From: Gammaproteobacteria bacterium
GTDB lineage: Bacteria > Pseudomonadota > Gammaproteobacteria > Chromatiales > Chromatiaceae
DNA length: 35,420 nucleotides
Assembly (NCBI GenBank): GCA_018812525.1
Contig: JAHJDE010000200.1
Coordinates: 1 to 35,420, forward strand
Direction of reading: 5' to 3'
Shown here: positions 1-7,900 of the stretch, piece by piece
Layout: each line of letters begins with the position of its first letter
Position numbering within the stretch: position 1 is the stretch's first letter
The notes under the pieces: model-generated
Told to the model about the DNA's origin: nothing
The model's input: the letters and a program-made list of their open reading frames with translations, nothing else
Databases searched by the model: none
Position numbers and translations under genes: made by a program

Positions 1-139
1 CAAAGGACTGGCATTTTTAACGTAGCGCCGTGTGCTACGGACCTTTAAGGAAGTCACTCCTTTCCCATGCAGAGCATGGAAAAAACCGTTGCTTTCCGGA
101 AAACTCTCTCGCTGAAAGCGTTCTGGAAAGGCCCGGAAG
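1..139. repeat. Terminal direct repeat (circular overlap), copy 1
   Basis: These 139 bases are identical to 35282-35420, the last bases of the window. An exact repeat of this length at both ends is what an assembler leaves when it closes a circle, so the true unit is about 35,281 bp. A genuine terminal redundancy of a linear phage is the alternative, but there are no virion genes. The segment is non-coding and contains the hairpins of module J. Confidence 0.9.
1..139 (-). promoter_or_regulatory. Structured leader module J (diverged copy at the circle junction)
   Basis: Read on the minus strand, three hairpins follow one another as in the other modules. P1 closes with CTTTCC/GGAAAG (92-97 with 125-130) around an inner CGCT/AGCG stem. 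A run of U leads to P2, CCATGC-TCT-GCATGG (65-79), and then to a short P3, AAGGA/TCCTT. An IR1 palindrome lies upstream at 212-242, as in full modules. Primary sequence is strongly diverged and the UAGCUG loop is absent, so membership rests on order and shape only. The next genes downstream across the junction start at 35130 and 34679. Confidence 0.4.
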
Positions 140-141
140 AA

Positions 142-157
142 ACTGGCTTTCGCCAGT
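142..157 (-). other. GNRA-capped hairpin
   Basis: ACTGGC and GCCAGT close on a GAAA tetraloop in the minus orientation. The hairpin lies between the terminator after the Toprim gene and module J. It resembles a shortened version of the module hairpins. Function unknown. Confidence 0.45.
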
Positions 158-177
158 CTCCCCCGAGCAGGTTTAGG

Positions 178-206
178 AAAAAGTCTACAGCTTTTTTCAG
201 GCTGTA
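178..206 (-). terminator. Rho-independent terminator-like hairpin after the Toprim gene
   Basis: On the minus strand TACAGC and GCTGTA form a 6-bp stem, followed a few bases later by five T. It lies about 45-70 bp past the stop of the Toprim gene, the last gene of the long minus-strand run. Confidence 0.55.
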
Positions 207-211
207 AACTC

Positions 212-242
212 CCGAATAACGCCTTTTAAGGCGGTTATTCGG
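212..242. repeat. IR1 palindrome, copy downstream of the Toprim gene
   Basis: CCGAATAAC at one side and GTTATTCGG at the other form a near-perfect palindrome of about 31 bp with a TTTTAA centre. The same GAATAACCG/CGGTTATTC palindrome occurs at the upstream edge of modules A, B, D, E, F, G and H. Confidence 0.7.
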
Positions 243-248
243 ACATTT

Positions 249-1343
249 TTAGGCTGCAAGTCGCACCACGGGGTCCACGACCGGGAAGCCGCTCTTTCGA
301 GAAGTTACCCAGACATCGTTCCAATCCAGCGACTTCTGACCGTAGGGAATTTCACCCGGCGGCAGAATGATTCTGGCCTTTTTGCCACTCGCCCATGCGC
401 GTTCGCATAAGCTGATGGCGGCCTTTTCGCCCGCCTCAGAGCGGTCCTTGTCGGCCCAGATCCACACCTCCAGCACCTCATCCGGAAGCTCCAGGTTGGC
501 AAGGAGCGAGGTGCTGGTTGCGGCCCAGCAGGGCATGCGTGTCGCCATCATTACTGACAGCATGGTCTCCACGCCCTCACCTACCGACAACACCCTGCCT
601 GGGCGCGTCAGAGGGACCGCGCACCCCGATAAGCTGTAGGCCAGCTCATCGTATGTGCAGACCTTTCGGTCCAGCTTTTCCCCTTCGGGAGTGAGATAGG
701 CCCTGTGAAGTGTCACGCCTATCCCGTCGAGGTTGCGCATCACGGCCAGCAAGGCCGGAAACACGCCGACCTTTTCGCCCTCCTCTGAGTAGTAGGGCAG
801 GCCGGGGTGATACCGGAATTGCTTCGGGTCGAGCGACTTGGTGCTCAGCCCACGCGTAGCCAGATAGCGCCGCAAGGGCTCGGCCTCTGGTGCATCCACG
901 GCCAGGCTGGTTCTCAGAATGCGCTGAATCCGCACCCTTCGCTTGTTCGCCTCATCCCGTGTCAGAGATGGAGCCGGTGGCGGCACCAACCGCGGCTCTG
1001 TTGGCAGCAGCGGCACATACCTGTTATCCGGGAGGAGACCGACCTGTTCGGCCACCAGATCCTTGGCGTACAGGTAGTCCAGTCCCTCGGCCCACTGGAT
1101 CAGTGCAATCCCTTGGCGCGTGCCGCAGGTGCTGCATATACCCATCCCTGTCTTGTTCACGTCCCCGAAAAACCTGAACCCGTCCGGGCTACTATGTACA
1201 GGACAGGGCACATGGCGACGGGACCCACTCATCACCGCATCGACTGCGGGATGCAGCGACGGGCTTACGGCATGGAATATATCCAGCCAGCGCCCTACCG
1301 CTGCGTCCCTTACCTGTTCACTGGTTGCGTATGCTTGCCGCAT
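249..1343 (-). CDS. Zinc-ribbon and Toprim domain primase-like protein
   Basis: This 364-residue protein has a primase-type zinc ribbon near the N terminus (CPVH at 47-50, CSTC at 70-73, the arrangement of CHC2 primase fingers). Its C-terminal Toprim domain shows GEGVE at 255-259 and DKD at 298-300, the metal-binding acidic residues of DnaG-type primases. The domain order matches plasmid and phage primase/helicase-associated proteins of the P4-alpha N-terminal type, but no helicase is attached. It probably primes replication or binds single-stranded DNA. The start has a very strong ribosome site (GGAAGGAGG) inside the end of the preceding gene, overlapping it by 26 bp. It is the only candidate DNA-replication enzyme on the circle. 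Confidence 0.88.
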   Translation of the reverse strand: MRQAYATSEQVRDAAVGRWLDIFHAVSPSLHPAVDAVMSGSRRHVPCPVHSSPDGFRFFGDVNKTGMGICSTCGTRQGIALIQWAEGLDYLYAKDLVAEQVGLLPDNRYVPLLPTEPRLVPPPAPSLTRDEANKRRVRIQRILRTSLAVDAPEAEPLRRYLATRGLSTKSLDPKQFRYHPGLPYYSEEGEKVGVFPALLAVMRNLDGIGVTLHRAYLTPEGEKLDRKVCTYDELAYSLSGCAVPLTRPGRVLSVGEGVETMLSVMMATRMPCWAATSTSLLANLELPDEVLEVWIWADKDRSEAGEKAAISLCERAWASGKKARIILPPGEIPYGQKSLDWNDVWVTSRKSGFPVVDPVVRLAA

Positions 1344-1749
1344 TGCGACCTCCTTCCGCTAGGCGCAGGGCCTCGGCGATATTGCCGTTTTCCAGAGCGG
1401 TCAGCGCAAGGCGTGCGCGTTCGTTGCGTTCCACTGCCTTCACCGACGCCTCGGCCTCCGGGAACGCTCCCTTGGCAATCACGGAGAACACCATCGGCTC
1501 GCCTGCATCGCCTTCCTCGTCAAAGTCATCATAGAGGAGAGGCATTTCAGTGGTGTTGTCCCAGAGAGTGCATTCGTTGAAGGCCGCCTCTGCCTTGGCC
1601 TCCGCTTCTCCGGCGGAGGTGGCGTAAACGCCGACCTGCACCCGGTGGGTGTAGGGGAGCGTATATTCCACCACGTATCCTTCTTCGCCCTCGCGGGGCG
1701 TATAGGGCACCGCAGCCTCCGAGACGGAGGCGAAAAGTTCGAGTTTCAT
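1318..1749 (-). CDS. Conserved-looking hypothetical protein, 143 aa
   Basis: I do not recognise this family. The first half looks like a small beta-rich domain (residues 10-75). The C-terminal 50 residues are helical and Ala/Glu/Arg-rich. The start at 1749 is preceded by AGGAGAGAC and by a CCC-AAGAC/GTCT-GGG hairpin whose 3' arm can also pair with the ribosome site. It lies between radC and the Toprim gene and overlaps the latter, so it is probably co-expressed with both. Confidence 0.8.
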   Translation of the reverse strand: MKLELFASVSEAAVPYTPREGEEGYVVEYTLPYTHRVQVGVYATSAGEAEAKAEAAFNECTLWDNTTEMPLLYDDFDEEGDAGEPMVFSVIAKGAFPEAEASVKAVERNERARLALTALENGNIAEALRLAEGGRNAASIRNQ

Positions 1750-1800
1750 AGAGTCTCTCCTGACCCGAGACGCAGCGTCTTGGGCGATGTTTAGGGGGGT
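1750..1800 (-). promoter_or_regulatory. Hairpin leader of the 143-aa gene
   Basis: In the mRNA, AAGAC and GTCT pair, with flanking CCC/GGG, around a GCTGC loop. GUCUC of the 3' arm can alternatively pair with GAGAC in the ribosome-binding strand just before the ATG. It is a short version of the three-arm design seen elsewhere. Confidence 0.45.
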
Positions 1801-1818
1801 GCTTGAAACGAAACAGGC

Positions 1819-2319
1819 CTAGATCAGGCCTTTCTCCGCAAACGAGACTGTTTCGGTTCCGCCGACCACGATGTGATCGAGAACTCGGACATCCACCAGG
1901 GCCAGCGCGTCTTTGAGTCGCCTGGTGATGTTGCCGTCCGCCGCACTCGGCTCAGGCGAGCCGGAGGGGTGGTTGTGGGCGAAGATCAGCGCCGAGGCGT
2001 TGTGCGCCAGGGCGCGCTTCACCACTTCCCTTGGGTAAACGCCGGAGGCGGCAATGGTGCCGCGGAACATCTCCTCGAAAGAGATGATCCGGTGCTGGGC
2101 GTCCAAAAAGATCACCGCGAACACCTCATATTCCCTGGCGGCCAACTTGTGGACCAGGAAGCGCTTGGTGTCCTCTGGCTTGGAAACCCTTTCGGGCCGG
2201 AAGAACCGCTCCGCCAGGATGGCGTCGGCGGCCTTGAGGATGTCGTCTTCGCTCAGGGGAGCGTGGACGATGTATGAGCCCGCGAGATCGCGGACCATGT
2301 TCTGGGGAAGCTCAGTCAT
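1819..2319 (-). CDS. radC: RadC-family JAB/MPN domain protein
   Basis: A 166-residue RadC domain without the N-terminal helix-hairpin-helix part of chromosomal RadC, as is usual on plasmids and ICEs. The metal-binding signature HNHPSG...S..D is complete (H115, H117, S125, D128), as expected of a JAMM-type fold. The biochemical role of RadC is unsettled; on mobile elements it accompanies recombination genes. The chosen start (MTELPQ) overlaps the previous stop as ATGA. An in-frame ATG at 2331 (MGCVM) is possible but would overlap more. It belongs to the operon 3932-249. Confidence 0.92.
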   Translation of the reverse strand: MTELPQNMVRDLAGSYIVHAPLSEDDILKAADAILAERFFRPERVSKPEDTKRFLVHKLAAREYEVFAVIFLDAQHRIISFEEMFRGTIAASGVYPREVVKRALAHNASALIFAHNHPSGSPEPSAADGNITRRLKDALALVDVRVLDHIVVGGTETVSFAEKGLI

Positions 2320-2543
2320 GACGCATCCCATCCCCAGTCAATACCGCCGCCGGGGGTTAGTTGACCGATCCGTACTGCGGAATCCGCGCCGATGTCCAGC
2401 TTGCGCCAGACCAGCGTCGGAAGTCCGATGCTCATCTCGACGACAGGGCGCACCCCGATCTGGGTCCGGGTGGTGAGACGGATCTTGAGCCCAGGGTAGT
2501 GGGCTGCGAGGATCCGTCTCGCATCTTTTTGTGTGGCTATCAT
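2316..2543 (-). CDS. Hypothetical protein, 75 aa
   Basis: Small basic protein of unknown family; the first 30 residues (MIATQKDARRIL) look helical and the rest beta-rich. The start has an AAGGAG site and one of the best three-arm leaders on the element. Its stop overlaps the radC start by ATGA, so the two are translationally coupled. Confidence 0.82.
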   Translation of the reverse strand: MIATQKDARRILAAHYPGLKIRLTTRTQIGVRPVVEMSIGLPTLVWRKLDIGADSAVRIGQLTPGGGIDWGWDAS

Positions 2544-2590
2544 GGTGTCTCCTTGGGAGACACGATCCCTTGCCGGGCGTGTCTCCCGGT
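2544..2590 (-). promoter_or_regulatory. Three-arm translational leader before the 75-aa gene
   Basis: In mRNA order, arm 1 is GGGAGACACG (2587-2578), arm 2 is CGTGTCTCCC (2564-2555) and arm 3 is GGAGACAC (2552-2545). Arm 3 contains the Shine-Dalgarno sequence. Arm 2 is perfectly complementary to arm 1 (10 bp) and also to arm 3 (8 bp). The two pairings are mutually exclusive: one frees the ribosome site and the other hides it. Confidence 0.75.
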
Positions 2591-2611
2591 AGGGTTTATG
2601 GTGGATTTAGG

Positions 2612-2944
2612 TCAGCCGAAGAAGGTCATGCCTTCACGGCAGGCCTTCTCGAATATCTCGCGGGCTTTGGCCTCGGGAATCTCCTTGACCTTGCCGTTCG
2701 CGCCATACAAAAACCGCTGGTTGGCACGAAACAGGAAGTATTCGACTATTTCCCTGAACGTCGCTTCCGGACGCTCCGGGCCGTCGAATTTCAGGAGGTT
2801 GGTGCCGGTCGCCCGCATTCCGAGCAGGAACCGGCCTTGGAAGCCGTGAAGAGCGGTTCGGTCCTGCTCTTCGAAATCCTGTCGGTAGTGGGTCAGGTGT
2901 CCCAGTACCACAGGCTTCAGGAGCGCGTAGTAGCTTATGTCCAT
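2612..2944 (-). CDS. Hypothetical protein, 110 aa
   Basis: Unknown family. It starts MDISYYALLKPVVLGHL and ends with a Lys/Glu-rich helix. The start is preceded by GAGAGGGTAAC. It begins 36 bp after the probable true stop of the upstream frameshifted gene (2981-2983), which supports that gene ending there and not at 2935. Confidence 0.72.
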   Translation of the reverse strand: MDISYYALLKPVVLGHLTHYRQDFEEQDRTALHGFQGRFLLGMRATGTNLLKFDGPERPEATFREIVEYFLFRANQRFLYGANGKVKEIPEAKAREIFEKACREGMTFFG

Positions 2945-2980
2945 ACCGTTACCCTCTCGGATAACAGCAAGTCGCGCCCA

Positions 2981-3573
2981 TCATGAAGGCCACCCAGAGA
3001 TGTGCCTCGCCTTCGTTCTTGAAGCGGACGTGAACCGCTCCATCTCGGGATGTTCTCCGAGCACCACCTCAAACTTCGGCTGGTGGTACTGCGCGTGCCG
3101 GTACATCTCCTTGCCATCTCGGGCGCGGATGATCCGCACCACGCTACTGTCCAGCATACGTCGCTGACGAGCAGAGGGATCTTTAGGGTGCCGGTAGAGC
3201 GTCCGATGTGCCCAAGCGCGTCGTTCTCCTCCAGCCAGTCCCGGCCGGACTCGGAGTCGCCGTAAAAGATACGGACCTTTTCGCCCCGCTTGCGCAGGGT
3301 CTCCAAGATTTTCCGCACCTTCTCTGGGGTTGTCGGGTCGTACCAGGTCCCCAGGTCCTTCTTGCTCGCGGCAAGAAGGGAGAACAGCCGCTCGCGCTTT
3401 TCCATCACGGAGAGCGTGCCGCGCTCCGCGTCGGAAGGAGCCATGTCGGGATGACCCAGACGTTCCGCCAAGGCGCGGGTCTCGCGCAGGGCGTTGTCGT
3501 AGCCCAGGCATGTGTAGCCATAGGAGTGGCGCATGACATACAGCGCCTGCTCATTGTTCAGAGTAATTTCCAT
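2981..3573 (-). pseudogene. Hypothetical gene split by a -1 frameshift near 3160
   Basis: The first frame starts at 3573 (MEITLNNEQ, with AAGGAGGGG upstream). It is protein-like for about 135 residues, up to ...LKIPLLVSD. It then turns into Arg/Ser/Thr-rich sequence typical of an out-of-frame reading. The frame one base back continues sensibly (RRMLDSSVVRIIRARDGKEM... to ISGWPS) and stops at 2981, just before the next gene. A missing base in the assembly, a real mutation or a programmed -1 shift would each explain it; I see no obvious slippery heptamer. Function unknown. Confidence 0.65.
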
Positions 3574-3655
3574 TGGCCCCTCCTTCGGGGTTTGTGCCAA
3601 AAGGAGAGCCGATGTCCCGTGCGGGAGAAAGGATCTCCCTGGCGGGTGGTTTGAT
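3574..3655 (-). promoter_or_regulatory. Hairpin leader of the frameshifted gene
   Basis: In the mRNA, GGGAGA-TCCTT-TCTCCC forms a hairpin. Nearer the start, CCCC and GGGG flank GAAGGA, which puts the ribosome site in a hairpin loop. An upstream CTCTCCTT could also pair with it. The logic matches the other leaders but the sequence differs. Confidence 0.5.
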
Positions 3656-3662
3656 GTTTTGG

Positions 3663-3932
3663 TCAGGCCGATTGCAGCCAGTTGGCCGCGTCGTCCAAAG
3701 CCCAGTGGGCCTTGAATTCGGTGTCATACCGATTCAAGGGGTACTCCATACGGCATCCCTTGGCGCGGCTCTCCACGCTCAGGATCTCCCCCTCGGCACC
3801 CATCAAAAGACGGGCGTCGATGGTGTCGTTCATGGCGACGACAGAGAGGATCGAGGACAGGTACTCCCGTCCTAATCCCCTCGCCTGGGCGCTTTGCTCC
3901 TGTTCCCAGGCGGCAAACAGGTTTTTTTTCAT
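3663..3932 (-). CDS. Hypothetical protein, 89 aa
   Basis: Unknown family; largely helical by composition (MKKNLFAAWEQEQSAQ...). The start at 3932 is chosen because it follows GGAGAGACGCC and a three-arm leader; a longer reading to 3968 would run through that leader. It is the first gene of the operon led by module A. Confidence 0.8.
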   Translation of the reverse strand: MKKNLFAAWEQEQSAQARGLGREYLSSILSVVAMNDTIDARLLMGAEGEILSVESRAKGCRMEYPLNRYDTEFKAHWALDDAANWLQSA

Positions 3933-3990
3933 GGCGTCTCTCCGGTTGTGGGGAAACACCGATCCCATGCCGGGAGTGTTTCCCGGATGG
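3933..3990 (-). promoter_or_regulatory. Three-arm translational leader
   Basis: Arm 1 GGGAAACAC (3984-3976) pairs perfectly with arm 2 GTGTTTCCC (3959-3951). Arm 2 can also pair with the ribosome-site strand GGAGAGAC at 7 of 8 positions, counting G-U. Compared with the 75-aa gene leader, both arms of the stem have changed together (AGACAC to AAACAC, GTGTCT to GTGTTT). Confidence 0.7.
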
Positions 3991-3995
3991 GCAAA

Positions 3996-4167
3996 GGTTT
4001 CTGCTGGGTGTTTTACCTGGCCAACTACCAGGGGCCTTTCGGCGGGAAACCGGATATCTCTGAGCAGCCAACCAAGACGGGCTGTTCAGAGCGATCAGGG
4101 ATAAGGATAAGGGTTTATTTCCGGCGCGGATCGCCGAATAACCGGGTTTAAGCCGGTTTTGCGGGGC
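3996..4167 (-). promoter_or_regulatory. Structured leader module A
   Basis: In transcription order: IR1 palindrome (AACCGG-N7-CCGGTT), IR2 (TCCG-N3-CGGA), a TTATCC box, then three hairpins. P1 is CTCTGAACAGCC/GGCTGCTCAGAG (4091-4080 with 4069-4058, one mismatch). P2 is GCC-GAAA-GGC (4043-4034). P3 is CCTGG-TAGTTGG-CCAGG (4032-4016). The tail is CAGCAGAAACC. It precedes the operon 3932-249. Confidence 0.8.
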
Positions 4168-4179
4168 AAGGAAGGAACA

Positions 4180-4197
4180 CCTCCCCTTTCGGGGAGG
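4180..4197 (-). terminator. Terminator-like hairpin after the DUF1874 gene
   Basis: CCTCCCC-GAAA-GGGGAGG is a perfect 7-bp stem with a GNRA loop, followed on the minus strand by TGTTCC and not a strong T run. A sister hairpin with a GCAA loop sits before module B. Confidence 0.5.
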
Positions 4198-4264
4198 TAT
4201 CCAGGTTCAGTGATGGGCCGTCAGCAAGCGGGCGAGCTGGCGGGTTCCTTGTCGATCACTCTGC

Positions 4265-4615
4265 CTACGCGGCAGAGACGGTGACATAGAGCCACCGGAT
4301 CGCGGCCCCCTCGGGAAGGGCCTTGCAGCCCTCCGGGAGGCGAGGGCCGGTGTACTGGCCGACGACTGCGTCGTCGCCGGCCTTGAGCGTGATGGTTTCG
4401 CGCCGGCACTCGACCGGCACGCCAAGCACCGATTCAAACACCGCAGCCGTGTCGGGATGCCCGACTGCGGAGCGGATCATTTCCGCCTCTCCCACTTCCT
4501 CGGCGGCAAGCAGGAGGTTGATCCGCGCCGTTTCGGCGGAAATTTCGGTGAATTTCACCGAACATGGAAACTCCGCAACCATGTTTGCGGAAAATGCGTT
4601 GAGCAGAATGCTCAT
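4265..4615 (-). CDS. DUF1874 protein, AcrIII-1/Crn2-like candidate ring nuclease
   Basis: The 116 residues match the DUF1874 family pattern throughout: LLNAFSANM at 4-12, SAVGHPDTAAVF at 49-60, GQYTGPRLPEG at 86-96, and a closing beta strand. In the family, SIRV1 gp29 (AcrIII-1) is an anti-CRISPR ring nuclease that degrades cyclic tetra-adenylate and so switches off type III CRISPR ancillary nucleases. Its catalytic histidine sits in the GH motif, kept here as H53. An arginine in the position of the family's ligand-binding residues is also kept (R92). The start at 4615 follows AAGAAGGAGCACCA. Whether this copy cleaves cA4, or acts as a host-type ring nuclease, is inference. It has its own module (B). 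Confidence 0.85.
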   Translation of the reverse strand: MSILLNAFSANMVAEFPCSVKFTEISAETARINLLLAAEEVGEAEMIRSAVGHPDTAAVFESVLGVPVECRRETITLKAGDDAVVGQYTGPRLPEGCKALPEGAAIRWLYVTVSAA

Positions 4616-4650
4616 TGGTGCTCCTTCTTTGTTGAATGCCGCATGAAAGC
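4616..4650 (-). promoter_or_regulatory. Hairpin leader of the DUF1874 gene
   Basis: GCCGC-TTTCAT-GCGGC forms just upstream of the AAGAAGGAG ribosome site, directly after the tail of module B. Confidence 0.5.
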
Positions 4651-4826
4651 GGCGGGGTTTGTGCTGGATGGATTGCTGGCCAGCTACCAGTGCCACTGGT
4701 GGCAAAAAACCATGTGTCTTTGAATAGCCGGCTCGGGAGCAGGTTGTTCAAAGACCAAGGGGAATAGGATAGTGCCAAAAATCCGCAACGGATCGCCGAA
4801 TAACCGGGTTTAAGCCGGTTTTGCTG
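4651..4826 (-). promoter_or_regulatory. Structured leader module B
   Basis: Same order as module A. IR1 is AACCGG/CCGGTT and IR2 is ATCCG-TTG-CGGAT followed by five T. The box is TATCCTAT. P1 is TCTTTGAACAACC/GGCTATTCAAAGA (4754-4742 with 4729-4717), where both strands differ from module A yet still pair. P2 is GCCA-CCAG-TGGC. P3 is CTGG-TAGCTGG-CCAG. The tail is CAGCACAAACC. It precedes the DUF1874 gene. Confidence 0.82.
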
Positions 4827-4845
4827 AGCAAAGAAGGAAAGAACA

Positions 4846-4863
4846 CCTCCCCTTGCGGGGAGG
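4846..4863 (-). terminator. Terminator-like hairpin after the methylase-helicase
   Basis: Perfect 7-bp CCTCCCC/GGGGAGG stem with a GCAA loop on the minus strand, 59 bp after the stop of the giant gene. The stem is identical to that at 4180-4197, with a different GNRA loop. Confidence 0.5.
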
Positions 4864-4921
4864 GTTCGGTTGTGGTTGATGGCGCAGCGCCCCAGAGGGA
4901 CGCGACGCCATCCTGTTTCAA

Positions 4922-7900
4922 TCAAGCGGCTTCGGATTCCGTTTCCTCTGCCGCCGCCATTTCGCCTTTGGTCAGATCAAGGGCACCCTCGATCTCCCGC
5001 TGACGTTGCCGCAGCCAGACCAGCCGATCAGCCTTTTCGAAGGGCTTGGCGGTTTCAGTCTGGATATCGGCCAGTCGCTTTTCCGTTCGTTCCAGGAGGG
5101 CGCGTTCCTCTTTGAGCGCGTCCCCCATTCGCCCCAGGGCGTTTTCGAGCACCTTGACCATCCCTGTCGCGGTCTCTGCTCGTCCGGCCTCATACTCGGC
5201 ATCGCCCAGGAGCAGCAGTTGCTTGCCGCCATTTTTGAGAATGGAAGCGCGTACGCCAACCTGAAGGCCGGCGATCCGTCCGATTACTCGTTCCTCGCTC
5301 GTGCGCACGCCTTGCAGCGCTCGCATGATGGCCTTGCCGGCCTCGGCGCGGTCCCGATAGCGAATACCCTCCACCTCCATGGCGAAGCGGGGTCCGGAGA
5401 CATCGCCGCGAGCGGCAATGTCGGCCTCGATGCCGGCGATTCGCCCCGTCATCCGCTGTAGGCGGCTGGGTAAAGTCGCCAGTTCCTGCCGGTTGCGCCA
5501 TTGCTGCTGGTCCCATTGGGACTTGAGCAGCGACAGCTTGGCCAGCTCGGTATCGACGCCCGCCTTTTCCAGCACCAGGGGATTACCCGACGCCAGTGCC
5601 TTCACCTCGGCATAGGACAGCGCGGCCAGTTCAACATCCTCGGCGCTGCGCATCCCGCTATCACCCTGCATGACCTGGGCGATGAAGCGCGCCTTGGTCT
5701 CAAGCGTCTGCCAAATGTACGAATCGAACGACCCCTCGGTGACATACCGGTAGATCCGCACTTCCTCGTTCAGGTTGCCCTGGCGAATGATGCGGCCCTC
5801 CCGCTGCTCCACGTCGGACGGACGCCAGGGGGCGTCCAGGTGATGTAGGGCCACCAGTCGGGTCTGGACGTTGGTCCCGACCCCCATTTTCCCCGTGCTG
5901 CCCAGCAGGATGCGGATACGCCCCTCACGCACGGACTTGAACAGCTCCTCCTTGGCGGAATCGCTGTCGTAGTCATGGATAAAGGCGATCTCCGCCGCCG
6001 GTACGCCCATCTCGACCAGCTTGTGACGCAGGTCTTGATAAACACTGAACCGTCCGTCGCTGTGCGGCGTGCTCTGGTCGCAGAAGACGATCTGCGCGCC
6101 GCGCACCTTGGTTGTTTCCTGCCAAACCCCTTGCACCTTGCGCGCGCAGAGATTGACCTTGGAGGTCTCCAGGTCCGGGTGGGAGGCATCACCCCGCACC
6201 AGCCGCATGTCCAGGGCGGCCTTGCGTCCGTCATTGGTCACCGCCAGCATGTTGTCTTCGCTCGGAGTCACCTCGCCGTTTCGGATCGCCTCCGCCCGTT
6301 CCACCAGGGATTGGACGTAGAGCTTCAGATCCGGCGTGTTGGGCGCCGTGACCGTTTCCTTGTGGGCCTTCGGCACCGGCAGGTTCAGCATCTCCGCCGT
6401 GCGGATATCCGCCACCTCGCCGAACATGGACATCAGTTCAGGGAGATTGACGAACTTGGCAAAGCGGGTCTGCATGCGGTAGCCGCGACCATCCGGGGCC
6501 AGTTCCAATGCCGTCACCGACTCGCCGAAGTTGCCGGCCCAGGTGTCGAACATGCCCACCTGTTGGTTCTCCAGCGTCCGGGGCTGCAAGTACCGCTGCA
6601 TGACCCACAACTCGGCCATGCTGTTGGATACCGGCGTCCCTGTGGCAAAGGTCACCCCCGCCCGTCCGCCGTGCTTCTCCATGACGTAGCGCGTTTTGAT
6701 GAACATATCGAAGGCCCGTTCCGAGTTGCTGTTGGGCAGCCCGGCGACCCGCGTCATCTTAGTGAATTTCCATAGGTTCTTGAAAAGATGAGCTTCGTCT
6801 ATAAACAGCCAGTCGATGCCCAGCTCCTCGAAGGTCAGCAGATCGTCCTTCTTGGTCTTACCGGTCAGCTTGGCCAGCTTGGCCTCCCAGGACTTCTTCG
6901 CCCGCGCCAGCTCCTTGACGATGCGATTGCCGCGATCCTGCTTGGCGGCAAGGATCGCATCACTGATGGTCGCAATCTCTTCCTTGATGTACTCCTTCAT
7001 GTGCGCGTCGCTCATCTTGATCCGCTCGAAACTCGCGTGGGTCATGAGCACCCCGTCCCAGTCGCCGGTGGCGATCCGGGAGAGCAACAACCGGCGCCGG
7101 TCGCCTTGCAGATCCTCCTTGCCGGCCATCAGGATGTTGGCACCCGGATAGGCCCGCAGAAACTCGGCGGCAAACTGGGCCAGCATGTGATTCGGGACCA
7201 CATAGAGGGGTTTGCTTGCCTTGCCGAGCCGACGGAGTTCCATTCCGGCACAGATCATAGTGAGGGTCTTGCCTGCTCCGACTGTGTGGGCCAGAAGCGT
7301 ATTGACCCCACTCGCTACGGTGCGCCAGGCGGCGTCCCGTTGATGATCGTGCAGCCGGTACACCTGGGAGAACCCCGGCAATACCAGATGCTGTCCATCG
7401 TAGCGACGTTGCACGACCGCATTGAACTGGTCGTTGTAAAGCCGGGCCAGCCGTTGCGCCCGAGCATCGTCCGACCAGAGCCATTCAACAAACCCTTCCT
7501 TGAGCTGCTGCTGTTTTTCACGCGCCGCGATGGTCTCCTTCTGGTTGACCAAACGCTTGTCCCGATCCAGTGGGCTGGGGTCATAGACCGTCGGCACCAT
7601 CTGGTTCAGCGCCAACTCGAACAGTGTCACCGCGTTGACGCGCCCCGTCCCGTAGGTCTGGGTTGCCGCCACGGAGTACCTTGTCCGCCAGTCGGGTTCC
7701 AGGCTCCAGGCACCGGCCAATGCGCCGAACTCGACCCGGTTGGAATCACCTTCCAGGGTCTCGTTCAGAAATGCCTCGTAGTCGCTGGCCGGTATCCAGG
7801 TGGACCCGATACGCGCCCCGATCTCGTGCGGAGCCAAGTCGGCGGGAATGACCGCCTCCAAGGCCTGCGCGTTGCCGTGATACCGCTGGCCTGCCAGTCG

